Assembly (NCBI GenBank): GCA_046706945.1
Contig: JBJKOY010000185.1
Location: forward strand, 1 to 15,209
DNA length: 15,209 nt
Source: FEN-1297 sp046706945
GTDB lineage: Bacteria > Bacteroidota > Ignavibacteria > Ignavibacteriales > Ignavibacteriaceae
Direction of reading: 5' to 3'
A program made the position numbers and the translations under genes. Under the pieces are notes generated by a model that was not told where the DNA came from, ran no database searches, and saw only the letters and a list, made by a program, of their open reading frames with translations. Positions 1 to 7,604 of the stretch are shown in pieces. Numbering within the stretch: position 1 is the stretch's first letter; every line of letters starts with the position of its first letter.

Positions 1-1948
1 TAAAATTGCCGGTAATCGGCTGTCCGAAAATATCCAGCTTTCCGTTCTGCACAATTTCGTCGCTGAAGAGCATGTAATATAGATTCAAAGTGATGTTATA
101 ATTTTTGCCTATCACGGAAGAGCCCAGCTCGAAATCATTCATAGTTTCGGGATTAACGTACGGCTTGCCGAAATTATACGTGCCGTCGGGATTTTGTTCA
201 AACTGGGGAACCGAACCCCAGATTGCTTCTTCGCCCGAATAATAGGTGCTCAGTCGCGGCTCTCTCGTAACTCTGGCATAAGAAAAATAAATATTCTGCC
301 GCGGATTAAATTTAAAATTCACTCCGAGTCTCGGGTTAAAATATAGTCCCTTGACCGAAAAGTCGTTATGGTAAAAACGTTCGTTATAAAATCTGTATTT
401 ATGATATGCAAGTTGTATCTCACCTAGGAAATTCCAACGGCTGTTCAACTCATAAGATTCGTGAACAAAGCCGTTTATAATATCCTTGCCGCCGTTAAAA
501 TAATATACCCTGTAGTCTTCGGGCAAACCTGCCGGCAGTCCCGACGCGTACTGCACGCTTCCCCAATGTACCGATTTGTGTTTCCTGAACTCCGCGCCTA
601 TAATTAATTCCCCGTTCTTATGTTTATAACTCAGCCTCGGTATCCATCCGTACTGGGAATTATCCACTTCCGCCCTGATCAGGATATCGGAAGGATTATC
701 AAGGGGATGGAAGCCGTACTGCGATGTGATATGAAGATCCGTTGTATCGAGCCCCGTACCGTCGTAATCGAAAAAGCCGTCGCCCGTTACCAGAAACAAA
801 GCGGAATTAAGAGTAACGTTGTCGCTTATTTTTAATTCGTTTAAAAGCTCGTAATGCGGCTGCGAAAAATTTTCTATCTCCGAAGTTCTTCTCTGAAGCG
901 TATAGGTATATTGGTTGTTTTCCGCTTCCCAGTACGAATAGTTGGCCTTCCTCAATCCCTTGTCCTTTACCGCAAACTTCGGCAGACCGGTATAAGCCAG
1001 GCCGTCGGAAATGGGGCCTCCGTAAAAATCTATCTGCGTTGTTAAGTTCTTGTCGTACCTGACGGCGGACAAATAATATGCGTTAAATTTAACCCATGAC
1101 CAATTTCTGTACCCGCTGCTGAGTATCTGAGAAAATTTCGCATAGACCGAATATTTATTTCCCATCAAGCCGCTTGAAAGCGACGCGCTGTACTTGCGGG
1201 TATTATAACTTCCCGCCGATGCGGAAAAGCTCAACGATCTTTGATCGGACATAGTTGAAGTTATAATGTTGATGGAGCCGCCTATTGCAGGATAGCCGAA
1301 AACTCCTGATCCAGCCCCTCTTTGCACTTGGATCAGATTGGTACTGCCGAGCAAATCCGGGAAATCAAGCCAGTATACATTATGATCTTCCGGGTCGTTC
1401 TGGGGAATACCGTTAATCGAAACTGAAATTCTTCTTTGATCGAAGCCTCTTATGGTGAGGTAATTGTAGCCTATACCGTTACCGTTCTCGGAATAAAAAA
1501 TTGTCGAGGGAAGATTTCCCAGATATTCGGGAACATCCTGAACAGAATAATTTTCTTCAATCTGCTTCCGGGTTATTTTGCTGAATGCCAGCGGGGTTAT
1601 GCCTTGCTTACCCACGCTGCCTTCAACAAGAACTGTCTGCGCGGGTATTATCTGGGGATCGAGTTCAATTAAAAGTCTTTTCGATAAATCAATCCCGTCT
1701 AGTTTGATTTTTTTTGTTTCGTAACCGATAAAACTGACGATCAAAGTACCGGATCTCGAAAATTTTCCGGATAAGGTAAATCTTCCTTCCCTGCCGGCCG
1801 CGGCGCCTATATCGGTTCCCTGGACCAGGATATTCGCCTCGGGAAGAGGGCTCCGCGTCTGTGAATCGATTACCCTGCCTTTCACGGTTTCTATTTGAGC
1901 AAAAATTAATGAAGGCGTCATCAATAAAAGAATAATTAAGTACTTCAT
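1..1948 (-). CDS. TonB-dependent outer-membrane receptor, probable thiamine uptake (3' end cut by window)
   Basis: The frame is open for about 649 codons from an ATG at 1948 to the window edge, so the C-terminal beta-barrel strands are missing. Residues 1-17 form a signal peptide ending near IFAQ. Residues about 22-85 form a carboxypeptidase-regulatory-like beta-sandwich (GRVIDSQTRSPLPEANI, later SFIGYETKKI). A plug domain follows, with TIRGFDQRRISVSINGIP, IQVQRGAGSGVFG and GGSINIITS, and then aromatic-rich barrel strands such as NLYYMLFSDEIVQNG. Proteins of this family import scarce ligands across the outer membrane using TonB/ExbBD energy. The ligand cannot be read from the protein, but a TPP riboswitch and terminator sit directly upstream, and THI-element-controlled TonB receptors are known in Bacteroidota as predicted thiamine transporters. 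GGAG lies 5 bases before the ATG. Assignment as a receptor is very secure; thiamine as ligand is inferred from the riboswitch alone. Confidence 0.93.
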   Translation of the reverse strand, partial: MKYLIILLLMTPSLIFAQIETVKGRVIDSQTRSPLPEANILVQGTDIGAAAGREGRFTLSGKFSRSGTLIVSFIGYETKKIKLDGIDLSKRLLIELDPQIIPAQTVLVEGSVGKQGITPLAFSKITRKQIEENYSVQDVPEYLGNLPSTIFYSENGNGIGYNYLTIRGFDQRRISVSINGIPQNDPEDHNVYWLDFPDLLGSTNLIQVQRGAGSGVFGYPAIGGSINIITSTMSDQRSLSFSASAGSYNTRKYSASLSSGLMGNKYSVYAKFSQILSSGYRNWSWVKFNAYYLSAVRYDKNLTTQIDFYGGPISDGLAYTGLPKFAVKDKGLRKANYSYWEAENNQYTYTLQRRTSEIENFSQPHYELLNELKISDNVTLNSALFLVTGDGFFDYDGTGLDTTDLHITSQYGFHPLDNPSDILIRAEVDNSQYGWIPRLSYKHKNGELIIGAEFRKHKSVHWGSVQYASGLPAGLPEDYRVYYFNGGKDIINGFVHESYELNSRWNFLGEIQLAYHKYRFYNERFYHNDFSVKGLYFNPRLGVNFKFNPRQNIYFSYARVTREPRLSTYYSGEEAIWGSVPQFEQNPDGTYNFGKPYVNPETMNDFELGSSVIGKNYNITLNLYYMLFSDEIVQNGKLDIFGQPITGNF

Positions 1949-1953
1949 TTTAA

Positions 1954-1957
1954 CTCC
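1954..1957 (-). promoter_or_regulatory. Shine-Dalgarno site of the TonB receptor gene
   Basis: GGAG stands 5 bases before the ATG at 1948. It lies downstream of the terminator hairpin and is not part of the aptamer or of the hairpin, which favours control of transcription rather than of translation by the riboswitch. Confidence 0.7.
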
Positions 1958-1962
1958 GGTTT

Positions 1963-1992
1963 AAAACGAAAAAGCCGTTTCAAGAAACGGCC
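1963..1992 (-). terminator. Intrinsic terminator of the TPP riboswitch expression platform
   Basis: On the minus strand GCCGTTTC-TT-GAAACGGC (1991 to 1974) forms an 8-bp perfect inverted repeat, folding in practice as 7 bp with a 4-base loop. It is followed at once by TTTTTCGTTTT. It lies between the aptamer and the receptor start codon, so it can stop transcription before the gene. Its left arm GCCGTTTC can also pair with GAAACGGGC, the 3' strand of the aptamer P1 helix, with one bulged G. This gives an antiterminator when TPP is absent. Confidence 0.88.
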
Positions 1993-2019
1993 AAAACTTA
2001 ATTACTCTTTATATGTTCC

Positions 2020-2112
2020 AGCCCGTTTCCCTACGCTGGTATTATCCAGATCAGGTTTAAGGGTATAATCTCAGTTATCCCCGCTTTTAGCGGGTCAACA
2101 CCCCTAACGGCT
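2020..2112 (-). ncRNA. TPP riboswitch (THI element) aptamer
   Basis: Read on the minus strand, the element starts with the P1 strand AGCCGTT and GGGGTG. A P3 hairpin CCCGC-TAAAA-GCGGG follows, then the conserved CTGAGA (about 2068-2074 in plus coordinates), ACCC, CCTGATCTGG, the P5 hairpin CTGG-ATAATA-CCAG, GCGTAGGG, and the closing P1 strand AAACGGGCT. These are the invariant blocks of the thiamin-pyrophosphate-binding aptamer, with the pyrimidine-sensing CTGAGA and the pyrophosphate-sensing GGATAATACC regions both intact. It lies in the leader of the TonB receptor, with the terminator 28 bases after the aptamer. With TPP bound, P1 is held and the terminator forms, so expression should fall when thiamine is plentiful. 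Confidence 0.96.
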
Positions 2113-2148
2113 CCATTGTGCAAAAAATTTCTAAGAACTGTTTAAGCA

Positions 2149-2154
2149 ATTATA
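2149..2154 (-). promoter_or_regulatory. Candidate -10 element for the TPP-riboswitch transcript
   Basis: A perfect TATAAT on the minus strand lies 36 bases upstream of the aptamer, which would place the transcription start roughly 30 bases before P1. No good -35 hexamer is visible 16-18 bases further upstream (CTGTAT is the best fit), so this is a tentative call in an AT-rich stretch. Confidence 0.35.
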
Positions 2155-2194
2155 CTTAAAAAAATATTTAAATACAGTGATTAAATCCGCGTAA

Positions 2195-5068
2195 CTATTC
2201 TATTTTTAATTTGTCACCTGCTTTGATTCTATTTGATTTCAGATCGTTAAGTTCTTTCAGCCTGGATACCGATATTTTATAATCGTGTGCGATACTGTAT
2301 AAAGATTCGCCGCGTGTAACAGTGTGCATTTTTACGCTGCCGCCGGAATTATTATTTGCAGCTTCACTCACATCGGCGGTTCCCGTTTTAACCGAGCTTT
2401 CGGGATTAATCTTCAGTGTATTCCCGGCGACAATCCTGCTGCTGCTTAAGTCATTCCACTTTTTTAAATCTTCAACGGAAACGTTGAATTTGGCCGCGAT
2501 GTCGATTATCGTATCGCCTTTCTTTACGGTATACGAATTACCTTCGCTCTCATTGTTCGCTGGAGGAACGGAATTTTCGATATCGTTTATATCCGCATCA
2601 GAATATATTTTCAGCGTCTGACCGATAATGATCTTGTTGGTTCTTAAACGATTCCACCTTCTAATGCTCGAAGCACGCACTTTATAAAGCTCAGCGATTT
2701 CGCCTATCGTATCGTTAGGTTTTACCTTATAATAATTTATGTTCGCGGAAGTTTTAGGAGCATTGTCTCCCAAAGATTCCGTGTTGTTATTGGAATATAT
2801 TTTAAGAATTTGACCCGCGACAAGATTGTTTCCGTTCAGGCGGTTCCAGCGTTTAATTGTTTCCGAGGGAACACCGAATTTAATGGACAGCTCGCTTAAA
2901 TTGTCCCCTCTCTTAATCCTATAATTAAACACGCTTGTATGGCTTGAATAAACGGACGAACCTTCGGAAGAGGCCAGGTACCGTGAATTTCCATCCGTAT
3001 ATATCTTTAATTTTCTGCCTACATAAATCCTATTGCCGTTAAGATGATTCCAATCTCTGATGGAATTTACTGATACTCCGTACCTTGAGGCAATCGTAAA
3101 CAAACTTTCGCCCCTTCTTATCCGGTGGTACATCCATTCGGATCCGCTATTTTTATTTACCGTGCCGATAGTAGAAGATTTTTCCATCGATGACTGGCTA
3201 TCAAGGCTCGCATAAAAATCCAATTTATCGGAAGGCACATAAATTGTCAATTCCTGCCCGACAACAATGCTCTTTGTGTACGGGATATTGTTCCAGTTCC
3301 TAATATCTATAACTCTTGAATTAAACAAATCCGCAATTCCCAGCAGGCTGTCGTTCTTTTTCACTTTATACTGAACGGCAACCAGGCCTTTTGGTACAAC
3401 CGGCGTAACCTCCGAAGAAGCAATTGACGAGCCGTCGGGATTTTCCGTCGTGTTATAATCGCTTGTATCTCCGTCGGCGGCGGCTATATTCTCGCCTAAA
3501 GCCGAATCGCCCGAAACCGAACCGCTGTCCCTGTTAAGCGCGAGGTACGGAGAGACATAGCCTTCGGAAACGCCCGTATTGATGGGGTTCGAATTGACCG
3601 CTGTCTGATTATCCTGGGCTTTTTGGGTATCGGTATTATAAGCTACGTCGTTATAAGCTTCGGAAGTTGAAATCGGTATTTTTAATCTGACTCCCGGATA
3701 AATTCTTGACCGTATTGAGATATTGTTTACGCTTGCAAGGTCATGAAGGCCTACGCCGTATCGCGATGCAATTCCGGAAAGCGTCTCACCTCTTCTAACA
3801 GTATGGACGGCGTAATTCCGCATTGCGCTCTTGGGAATGTTGACAATGTTAGCCGCAAAGGTTTGAAGCGACGATTTGGGAATTTTTAACGGGTAGCCGT
3901 TGGGATAAGCAGCCGGGGTGCACATTTGAGTTAACTCCGGATTCATTTCTTCCAGAGTCCCCGCATCAATACCCGCGCAACGGGCTAGGAAGTTCAAATC
4001 GATAGAACCTTTAACATTGTACGTCGTCAAGTCGAACGGCTTTTCGTAATCCAAATTCGTAAAACCGTATTTTGCCGGATCCATCGCAATCAAGGTTACC
4101 GCAATGTACTGCGGAACGTAGCTTCGAGTTTCCCTGGGGAGATAATCCCTGGCGGCCCAGAAATCGTTCTGACCGGCTCTCCTTACAGCTCTCATAATCC
4201 TTCCCTCGCCGGCATTATAAGCCGCCAGAACAAGGTACCAATCTCCCAGATCGTTGTAGAGATCTTTCAGATGCCGGGCCGCGGCAATTGTGGCTTTCTC
4301 GGGATTTCTGCGTTCGTCGACGTAGAAATCAGAGTGCAGGCCGTACAATCGCCCGGTAGATCTTATGAACTGCCAAATTCCCACCGCACTTGCCCATGAC
4401 CGCGCTAGCGGATTTAGTCCGCTTTCCACCATGCTCAGATAAACCAGCTGCTTCGGCACACCTTCCTGAGCAAATATTTTGGTCATCATGGGAAAATACC
4501 GTCCGGATCTTTCCAGCCATAGCGTCATGTGATCCCTGCCTTTGCCGGTAAAGTAATCCAGCCACTGATCTACGTACGAATTTACTTCCAAAGGTATTTC
4601 AGAAGGAATAACTTGCCTGGTTGTTTTTTGCTTATCGGAAAGATTTTCTTTTATTTCGGGCAGAGATTTACCCATCCATTCTTCCAAAGCGGCAAAAGAT
4701 ACATTTGAAGGCAATTCAGGCAGACTGTCTACATATTTTTTATAATCGTCAATTATTGATTTTTCAAGTTCCGAGTATGCTTCGTTTTGCTCGATGCCGG
4801 GATAATAACTCAGGTTATTAATAATTCTCAGTGCGGATTCATAGTTATTTACGGCTTCGGTAGGACTGTTCTGTTCCTGTTTTGTAAGGGCTTCCACATA
4901 ATATTGGCGCGCCTGCTCCAACATTTCCGATACAATACCGCCCTTTTGAATTTTCAGATCGGAATTCCCGGAATTTTCATTCTTTGCTATTTCTTTGTTT
5001 CCTCCGCACGAAAAGAAAAGGAGAGAAAATAAAGAGATAGCAATGAACATCAGTATTTTATTACTCAT
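2195..5068 (-). CDS. Lytic transglycosylase lipoprotein (MltD-like) with seven LysM repeats
   Basis: This 957-residue protein has a lipoprotein signal peptide with the lipobox LFFSC (Cys21). Residues about 180-300 are the lysozyme-like SLT domain: catalytic Glu215 in MVESG, SAVGIWQF, and AAYNAGEGR at 282-290. This domain cleaves the MurNAc-GlcNAc bond of peptidoglycan with 1,6-anhydro product formation. Seven LysM peptidoglycan-binding repeats follow, starting near residues 420, 566, 647, 716, 779, 846 and 915, with Ser/Asn-rich linkers; several carry the pattern RRGESL...RWNRLN...VAGQILKIY. E. coli MltD is about 450 residues with far fewer LysM repeats, so this one is unusually long. GGAG/AGGAG lies 5 bases before the ATG, and a sigma70-like promoter lies at 5101-5129. 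It appears to be transcribed alone; its probable role is wall remodelling at the inner face of the outer membrane. Confidence 0.95.
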   Translation of the reverse strand: MSNKILMFIAISLFSLLFFSCGGNKEIAKNENSGNSDLKIQKGGIVSEMLEQARQYYVEALTKQEQNSPTEAVNNYESALRIINNLSYYPGIEQNEAYSELEKSIIDDYKKYVDSLPELPSNVSFAALEEWMGKSLPEIKENLSDKQKTTRQVIPSEIPLEVNSYVDQWLDYFTGKGRDHMTLWLERSGRYFPMMTKIFAQEGVPKQLVYLSMVESGLNPLARSWASAVGIWQFIRSTGRLYGLHSDFYVDERRNPEKATIAAARHLKDLYNDLGDWYLVLAAYNAGEGRIMRAVRRAGQNDFWAARDYLPRETRSYVPQYIAVTLIAMDPAKYGFTNLDYEKPFDLTTYNVKGSIDLNFLARCAGIDAGTLEEMNPELTQMCTPAAYPNGYPLKIPKSSLQTFAANIVNIPKSAMRNYAVHTVRRGETLSGIASRYGVGLHDLASVNNISIRSRIYPGVRLKIPISTSEAYNDVAYNTDTQKAQDNQTAVNSNPINTGVSEGYVSPYLALNRDSGSVSGDSALGENIAAADGDTSDYNTTENPDGSSIASSEVTPVVPKGLVAVQYKVKKNDSLLGIADLFNSRVIDIRNWNNIPYTKSIVVGQELTIYVPSDKLDFYASLDSQSSMEKSSTIGTVNKNSGSEWMYHRIRRGESLFTIASRYGVSVNSIRDWNHLNGNRIYVGRKLKIYTDGNSRYLASSEGSSVYSSHTSVFNYRIKRGDNLSELSIKFGVPSETIKRWNRLNGNNLVAGQILKIYSNNNTESLGDNAPKTSANINYYKVKPNDTIGEIAELYKVRASSIRRWNRLRTNKIIIGQTLKIYSDADINDIENSVPPANNESEGNSYTVKKGDTIIDIAAKFNVSVEDLKKWNDLSSSRIVAGNTLKINPESSVKTGTADVSEAANNNSGGSVKMHTVTRGESLYSIAHDYKISVSRLKELNDLKSNRIKAGDKLKIE

Positions 5069-5100
5069 GCATGCTCCTATTTTTAAAATATTTTGATTTC

Positions 5101-5129
5101 AATATAAAACGTAATTTTTTTTTTATCAA
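5101..5129 (-). promoter_or_regulatory. Sigma70-like promoter of the LysM transglycosylase
   Basis: On the minus strand TTGATA (5129-5124), a 17-base spacer and TATATT (5106-5101) match the -35/-10 consensus at 5 of 6 bases each. The predicted start near 5094 gives a leader of about 26 bases before the ATG at 5068. The same two hexamers with the same spacing stand upstream of the ABC permease gene. Confidence 0.55.
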
Positions 5130-5194
5130 GTAAAAAATTAAATAAAATTACTTAATTGATAGTTTTTTAAAGAGTTATAAAAAGGGCAAAGCGG

Positions 5195-6739
5195 TTAAAG
5201 GGGAATATTGCCGTGTTTTTTTCTCGGATTCTTATCAACCTTATTTTTCAATAGATTAAATGCGTTAATTAACTTTATTTTCGTATCTTTCGGTAAAATA
5301 ATATCGTCTAAATAACCTCTTTCCGCAGCAATATACGGATTGGCGAATTTATTTATATATTCGGATAATTTTTCTTCAACTTTAGCTTCTTTATCGTCTG
5401 CCTGCGAAATTTCTTTCTTAAAAATAATTTCCACGGCCCCCTTAGGGCCCATAACCGCTATCTCGGCCGAAGGCCAGGCAAAATTGAAGTCTCCTCTGAT
5501 ATGCTTTGAGTTCATTACATCATAAGCTCCCCCGTAAGCCTTTCTGGTTATTACGGTTACCTTAGGCACCGTTGCTTCGCAAAATGCGTACAATAATTTT
5601 GAACCGTGCCTGATGATTCCGTTCCATTCCTGCTCGGTTCCGGGAAGAAATCCGGGAACGTCTACCAGCACAAGGAGCGGTATATTAAATGCGTCACAGA
5701 ATCTTACGAATCTTGCTCCTTTCGACGAAGAATTGATATCGAGGACTCCTGCCAGAACGGAAGGCTGGTTTGCGACAATACCGACGGAAATTCCTCCGAT
5801 TCTACCGAATCCCACTATAATATTTTCGGCATAATACTCCTGGACTTCAAAAAATACCTCGTCGTCTACCAGTAATTTGACTATTTCTTTCATATCATAA
5901 GGTTTATTGGGATTATCAGGGATGATTTTTTCGAGTCTTTCGTCGGGTTCGACGGAATTAAAGTCGAAATCATATTCAACGGCTTTATCCATAAAATTAA
6001 GGGGCAGGAAATTCATCAATTTCCTAACGTTCAGCAATGTTTCAATTTCATTATCGAAGACAAAGTGCGCAACGCCGCTTTTGGAAGCATGTGTTTCGGC
6101 GCCTCCCAGGTTTTCGAAACTCACTTCTTCGTGAGTTACGGTTTTAACTACGTTGGGACCGGTGACAAACATGTAGCTTGTATTCCTAACCATAAAAATG
6201 AAATCGGTAATAGCCGGGGAATAAACAGCACCGCCCGCACACGGACCGAGGACTACGGAAATCTGCGGAACAACGCCCGAGGCCAGTGTGTTAAGCAGAA
6301 AAATATCGGCATATCCGCCGAGGCTTACTACCCCTTCCTGTATTCTGGCACCGCCGGAGTCGTTGAGCCCGATTACCGGGATCCCAACTTTCATAGCCAT
6401 TTTTATAATCTTTACAATTTTCTCTGCGTGCGTTTCCGAAAGAGAACCGCCGAATACGGTAAAATCCTGGCTGAAAACCGCGACCGGCCTTCCGTCGATC
6501 TTCGCAAATCCGGTTACCACGCCGTCGCCGGGAAAATGCTGCTTTTCCAGGCCGAAATCCTTAGCCCTATGCTCGACAAACATATCGGTCTCTTCAAAGC
6601 TTCCTTCGTCAACAAGAAGTTCAATTCTTTCCCTGGCCGTTAATTTCCCTTTGGCATGCTGGGCTTCGATTTTATCTTTTCCGCCGCCGAGTTTTGCAGC
6701 TTCTTTTCTATTCAACAATTCATCCGAATAACGATTCAT
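5195..6739 (-). CDS. pccB: Acyl-CoA carboxylase carboxyltransferase (beta) subunit, propionyl-CoA type
   Basis: This 514-residue protein has the normal length and the two crotonase-like halves of the biotin-dependent carboxyltransferase family. The N-terminal half has ARERIELL, GDGVVTGF, QDFTVFGGSL and the acyl-CoA oxyanion motif GGARIQEGV (129-137). The C-terminal half has NQPSVLAGVLD, VDVPGFLPGTEQE, RKAYGGAYDVMNSKHIRGD and the ending KKHGNIPL. Asp407 in GGAYD corresponds to the Asp associated with propionyl-CoA preference in characterised PccB proteins. It moves CO2 from carboxybiotin to propionyl-CoA giving methylmalonyl-CoA, or in the reverse direction acts as the alpha subunit of methylmalonyl-CoA decarboxylase (mmdA); these two roles cannot be separated here. 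No biotin carboxylase, biotin carrier or sodium-pump subunit lies in the window. GAGGTGA precedes the ATG. It is 67 bases downstream of the ABC ATPase gene and could be in its transcript. Confidence 0.93.
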   Translation of the reverse strand: MNRYSDELLNRKEAAKLGGGKDKIEAQHAKGKLTARERIELLVDEGSFEETDMFVEHRAKDFGLEKQHFPGDGVVTGFAKIDGRPVAVFSQDFTVFGGSLSETHAEKIVKIIKMAMKVGIPVIGLNDSGGARIQEGVVSLGGYADIFLLNTLASGVVPQISVVLGPCAGGAVYSPAITDFIFMVRNTSYMFVTGPNVVKTVTHEEVSFENLGGAETHASKSGVAHFVFDNEIETLLNVRKLMNFLPLNFMDKAVEYDFDFNSVEPDERLEKIIPDNPNKPYDMKEIVKLLVDDEVFFEVQEYYAENIIVGFGRIGGISVGIVANQPSVLAGVLDINSSSKGARFVRFCDAFNIPLLVLVDVPGFLPGTEQEWNGIIRHGSKLLYAFCEATVPKVTVITRKAYGGAYDVMNSKHIRGDFNFAWPSAEIAVMGPKGAVEIIFKKEISQADDKEAKVEEKLSEYINKFANPYIAAERGYLDDIILPKDTKIKLINAFNLLKNKVDKNPRKKHGNIPL

Positions 6740-6806
6740 AATTTCACCTCGGAAATAGATATCATATTAAATCTCCGGTTAATTTTCTTAAACATCATGA
6801 ACAAAT

Positions 6807-7604
6807 TTATTTATATTGAATCTCCGAAATTAATGGCGTGCCCTCGAACGCGGAATATGCAGTTTCGATCTCAGCTCTTACCGAAGCCGAATATTTCGAA
6901 ATGTCTAATCTCATAGCTTCGCAATCGATTTCAATTTCTTTGAATATTTGACCGGGATGACCTTTCATTAAATAAATTTTATCCGACAGGCCGACGGCTT
7001 CTGTTATATTAGTAGTACCAAGCAGAAAATTTAAGTTCAATTCGTCTCTTAATTTTTTCAGCAGAGCATAGATTTCTTTTTTGGTTTCGCCGCGCAGCTT
7101 TTTAAACGGATCGTCCAGCAGAATAAGTACGGGATCTGCGGCAAGAGCCCTTGCCAAAGCTATTCGGAACCTGAAACCCGTACTTTTCGGATGGGGATTA
7201 TGTTTCCCGTACCCGGTCAGACCTACTGCGGATACCAGTTCTTCGATATTCGTACTTTTGTTTTTTGCCCCTGCCGCGGCAAACATAATATTCTGTTCTA
7301 CGCTCAGCCACTGATATGACGACGGCTTTTCCGGTATGTACGCGATCCTTCCGTCAGGCTTATCATAGGCCGTTCCGTTCAACATAATTTTCCCGGCGCT
7401 GGGTTCTTCGATTGCCGAAATGATTTTTAATAAAGTGGACTTACCGGAGGCAAAAGGAGCGAGGATTGAGACTATCGAACCTTTTTGTCCTTTGAAATCA
7501 TTGGTTAAATTAATACCGTCAAGCACAAGCAGTTTGGATCCGGACCTGCCGGGAAAATATTTCACCACTCCCTTAATCTCCAAAAGGGCCGACTTTACGT
7601 TCAA
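6807..7604 (-). CDS. Degenerate ABC transporter ATPase of the nitrate/sulfonate/taurine type
   Basis: The 265-residue sequence follows the ABC ATPase layout of NitT/TauT importers (SsuB/TauB-like), but its catalytic motifs have drifted. Walker A reads APFASGKST (49-57): two glycines are Ala while Gly54, Lys55 and Ser56 remain. The Q-loop Gln aligns with Glu92. The LSGGQ signature reads KSTGF (140-144). Walker B is ILLDDPF with Asp164 kept and the catalytic Glu replaced by Asp165. The H-loop His aligns with Thr198 in GTTNITEA. The frame is full length with no stop or frameshift, so it is under protein-level constraint. The start is TTG, with GGAG 6 bases upstream; TTGA overlaps the permease stop, implying coupled translation. 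It probably energises or regulates the permease, but its ATPase activity may be weak. Substrate unknown. Confidence 0.85.
   Translation of the reverse strand: MNVKSALLEIKGVVKYFPGRSGSKLLVLDGINLTNDFKGQKGSIVSILAPFASGKSTLLKIISAIEEPSAGKIMLNGTAYDKPDGRIAYIPEKPSSYQWLSVEQNIMFAAAGAKNKSTNIEELVSAVGLTGYGKHNPHPKSTGFRFRIALARALAADPVLILLDDPFKKLRGETKKEIYALLKKLRDELNLNFLLGTTNITEAVGLSDKIYLMKGHPGQIFKEIEIDCEAMRLDISKYSASVRAEIETAYSAFEGTPLISEIQYK

Noticed and set aside
1..1948. Siderophore or cobalamin receptor as the function of the TonB receptor
   Set aside because: The fold would allow it, but the leader holds a complete TPP aptamer and not a cobalamin riboswitch or a Fur-like box, so thiamine is the better-supported ligand.
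5115..5165. ATCAA...GTAA / TTACTTGAT inverted repeat between the carboxyltransferase and LysM genes
   Set aside because: The arms pair only with a bulge, and on the minus strand the hairpin is followed by a run of A rather than T, so it is not a terminator for the carboxyltransferase gene. The region is simply very AT-rich and holds the LysM gene promoter.
6065..6643. Open frame of 192 codons on the plus strand inside the carboxyltransferase gene
   Set aside because: It is fully antisense to a highly conserved gene, has no recognisable domain and shows the composition expected of a shadow frame. The same applies to the other plus-strand open frames opposite aroC, htrA, mtnA and the receptor.
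6740..6806. Promoter for the carboxyltransferase gene (TTTAAG, 17 bases, TAATAT)
   Set aside because: Both hexamers match the sigma70 consensus poorly; read-through from the ABC pair is equally possible, so no feature was listed.
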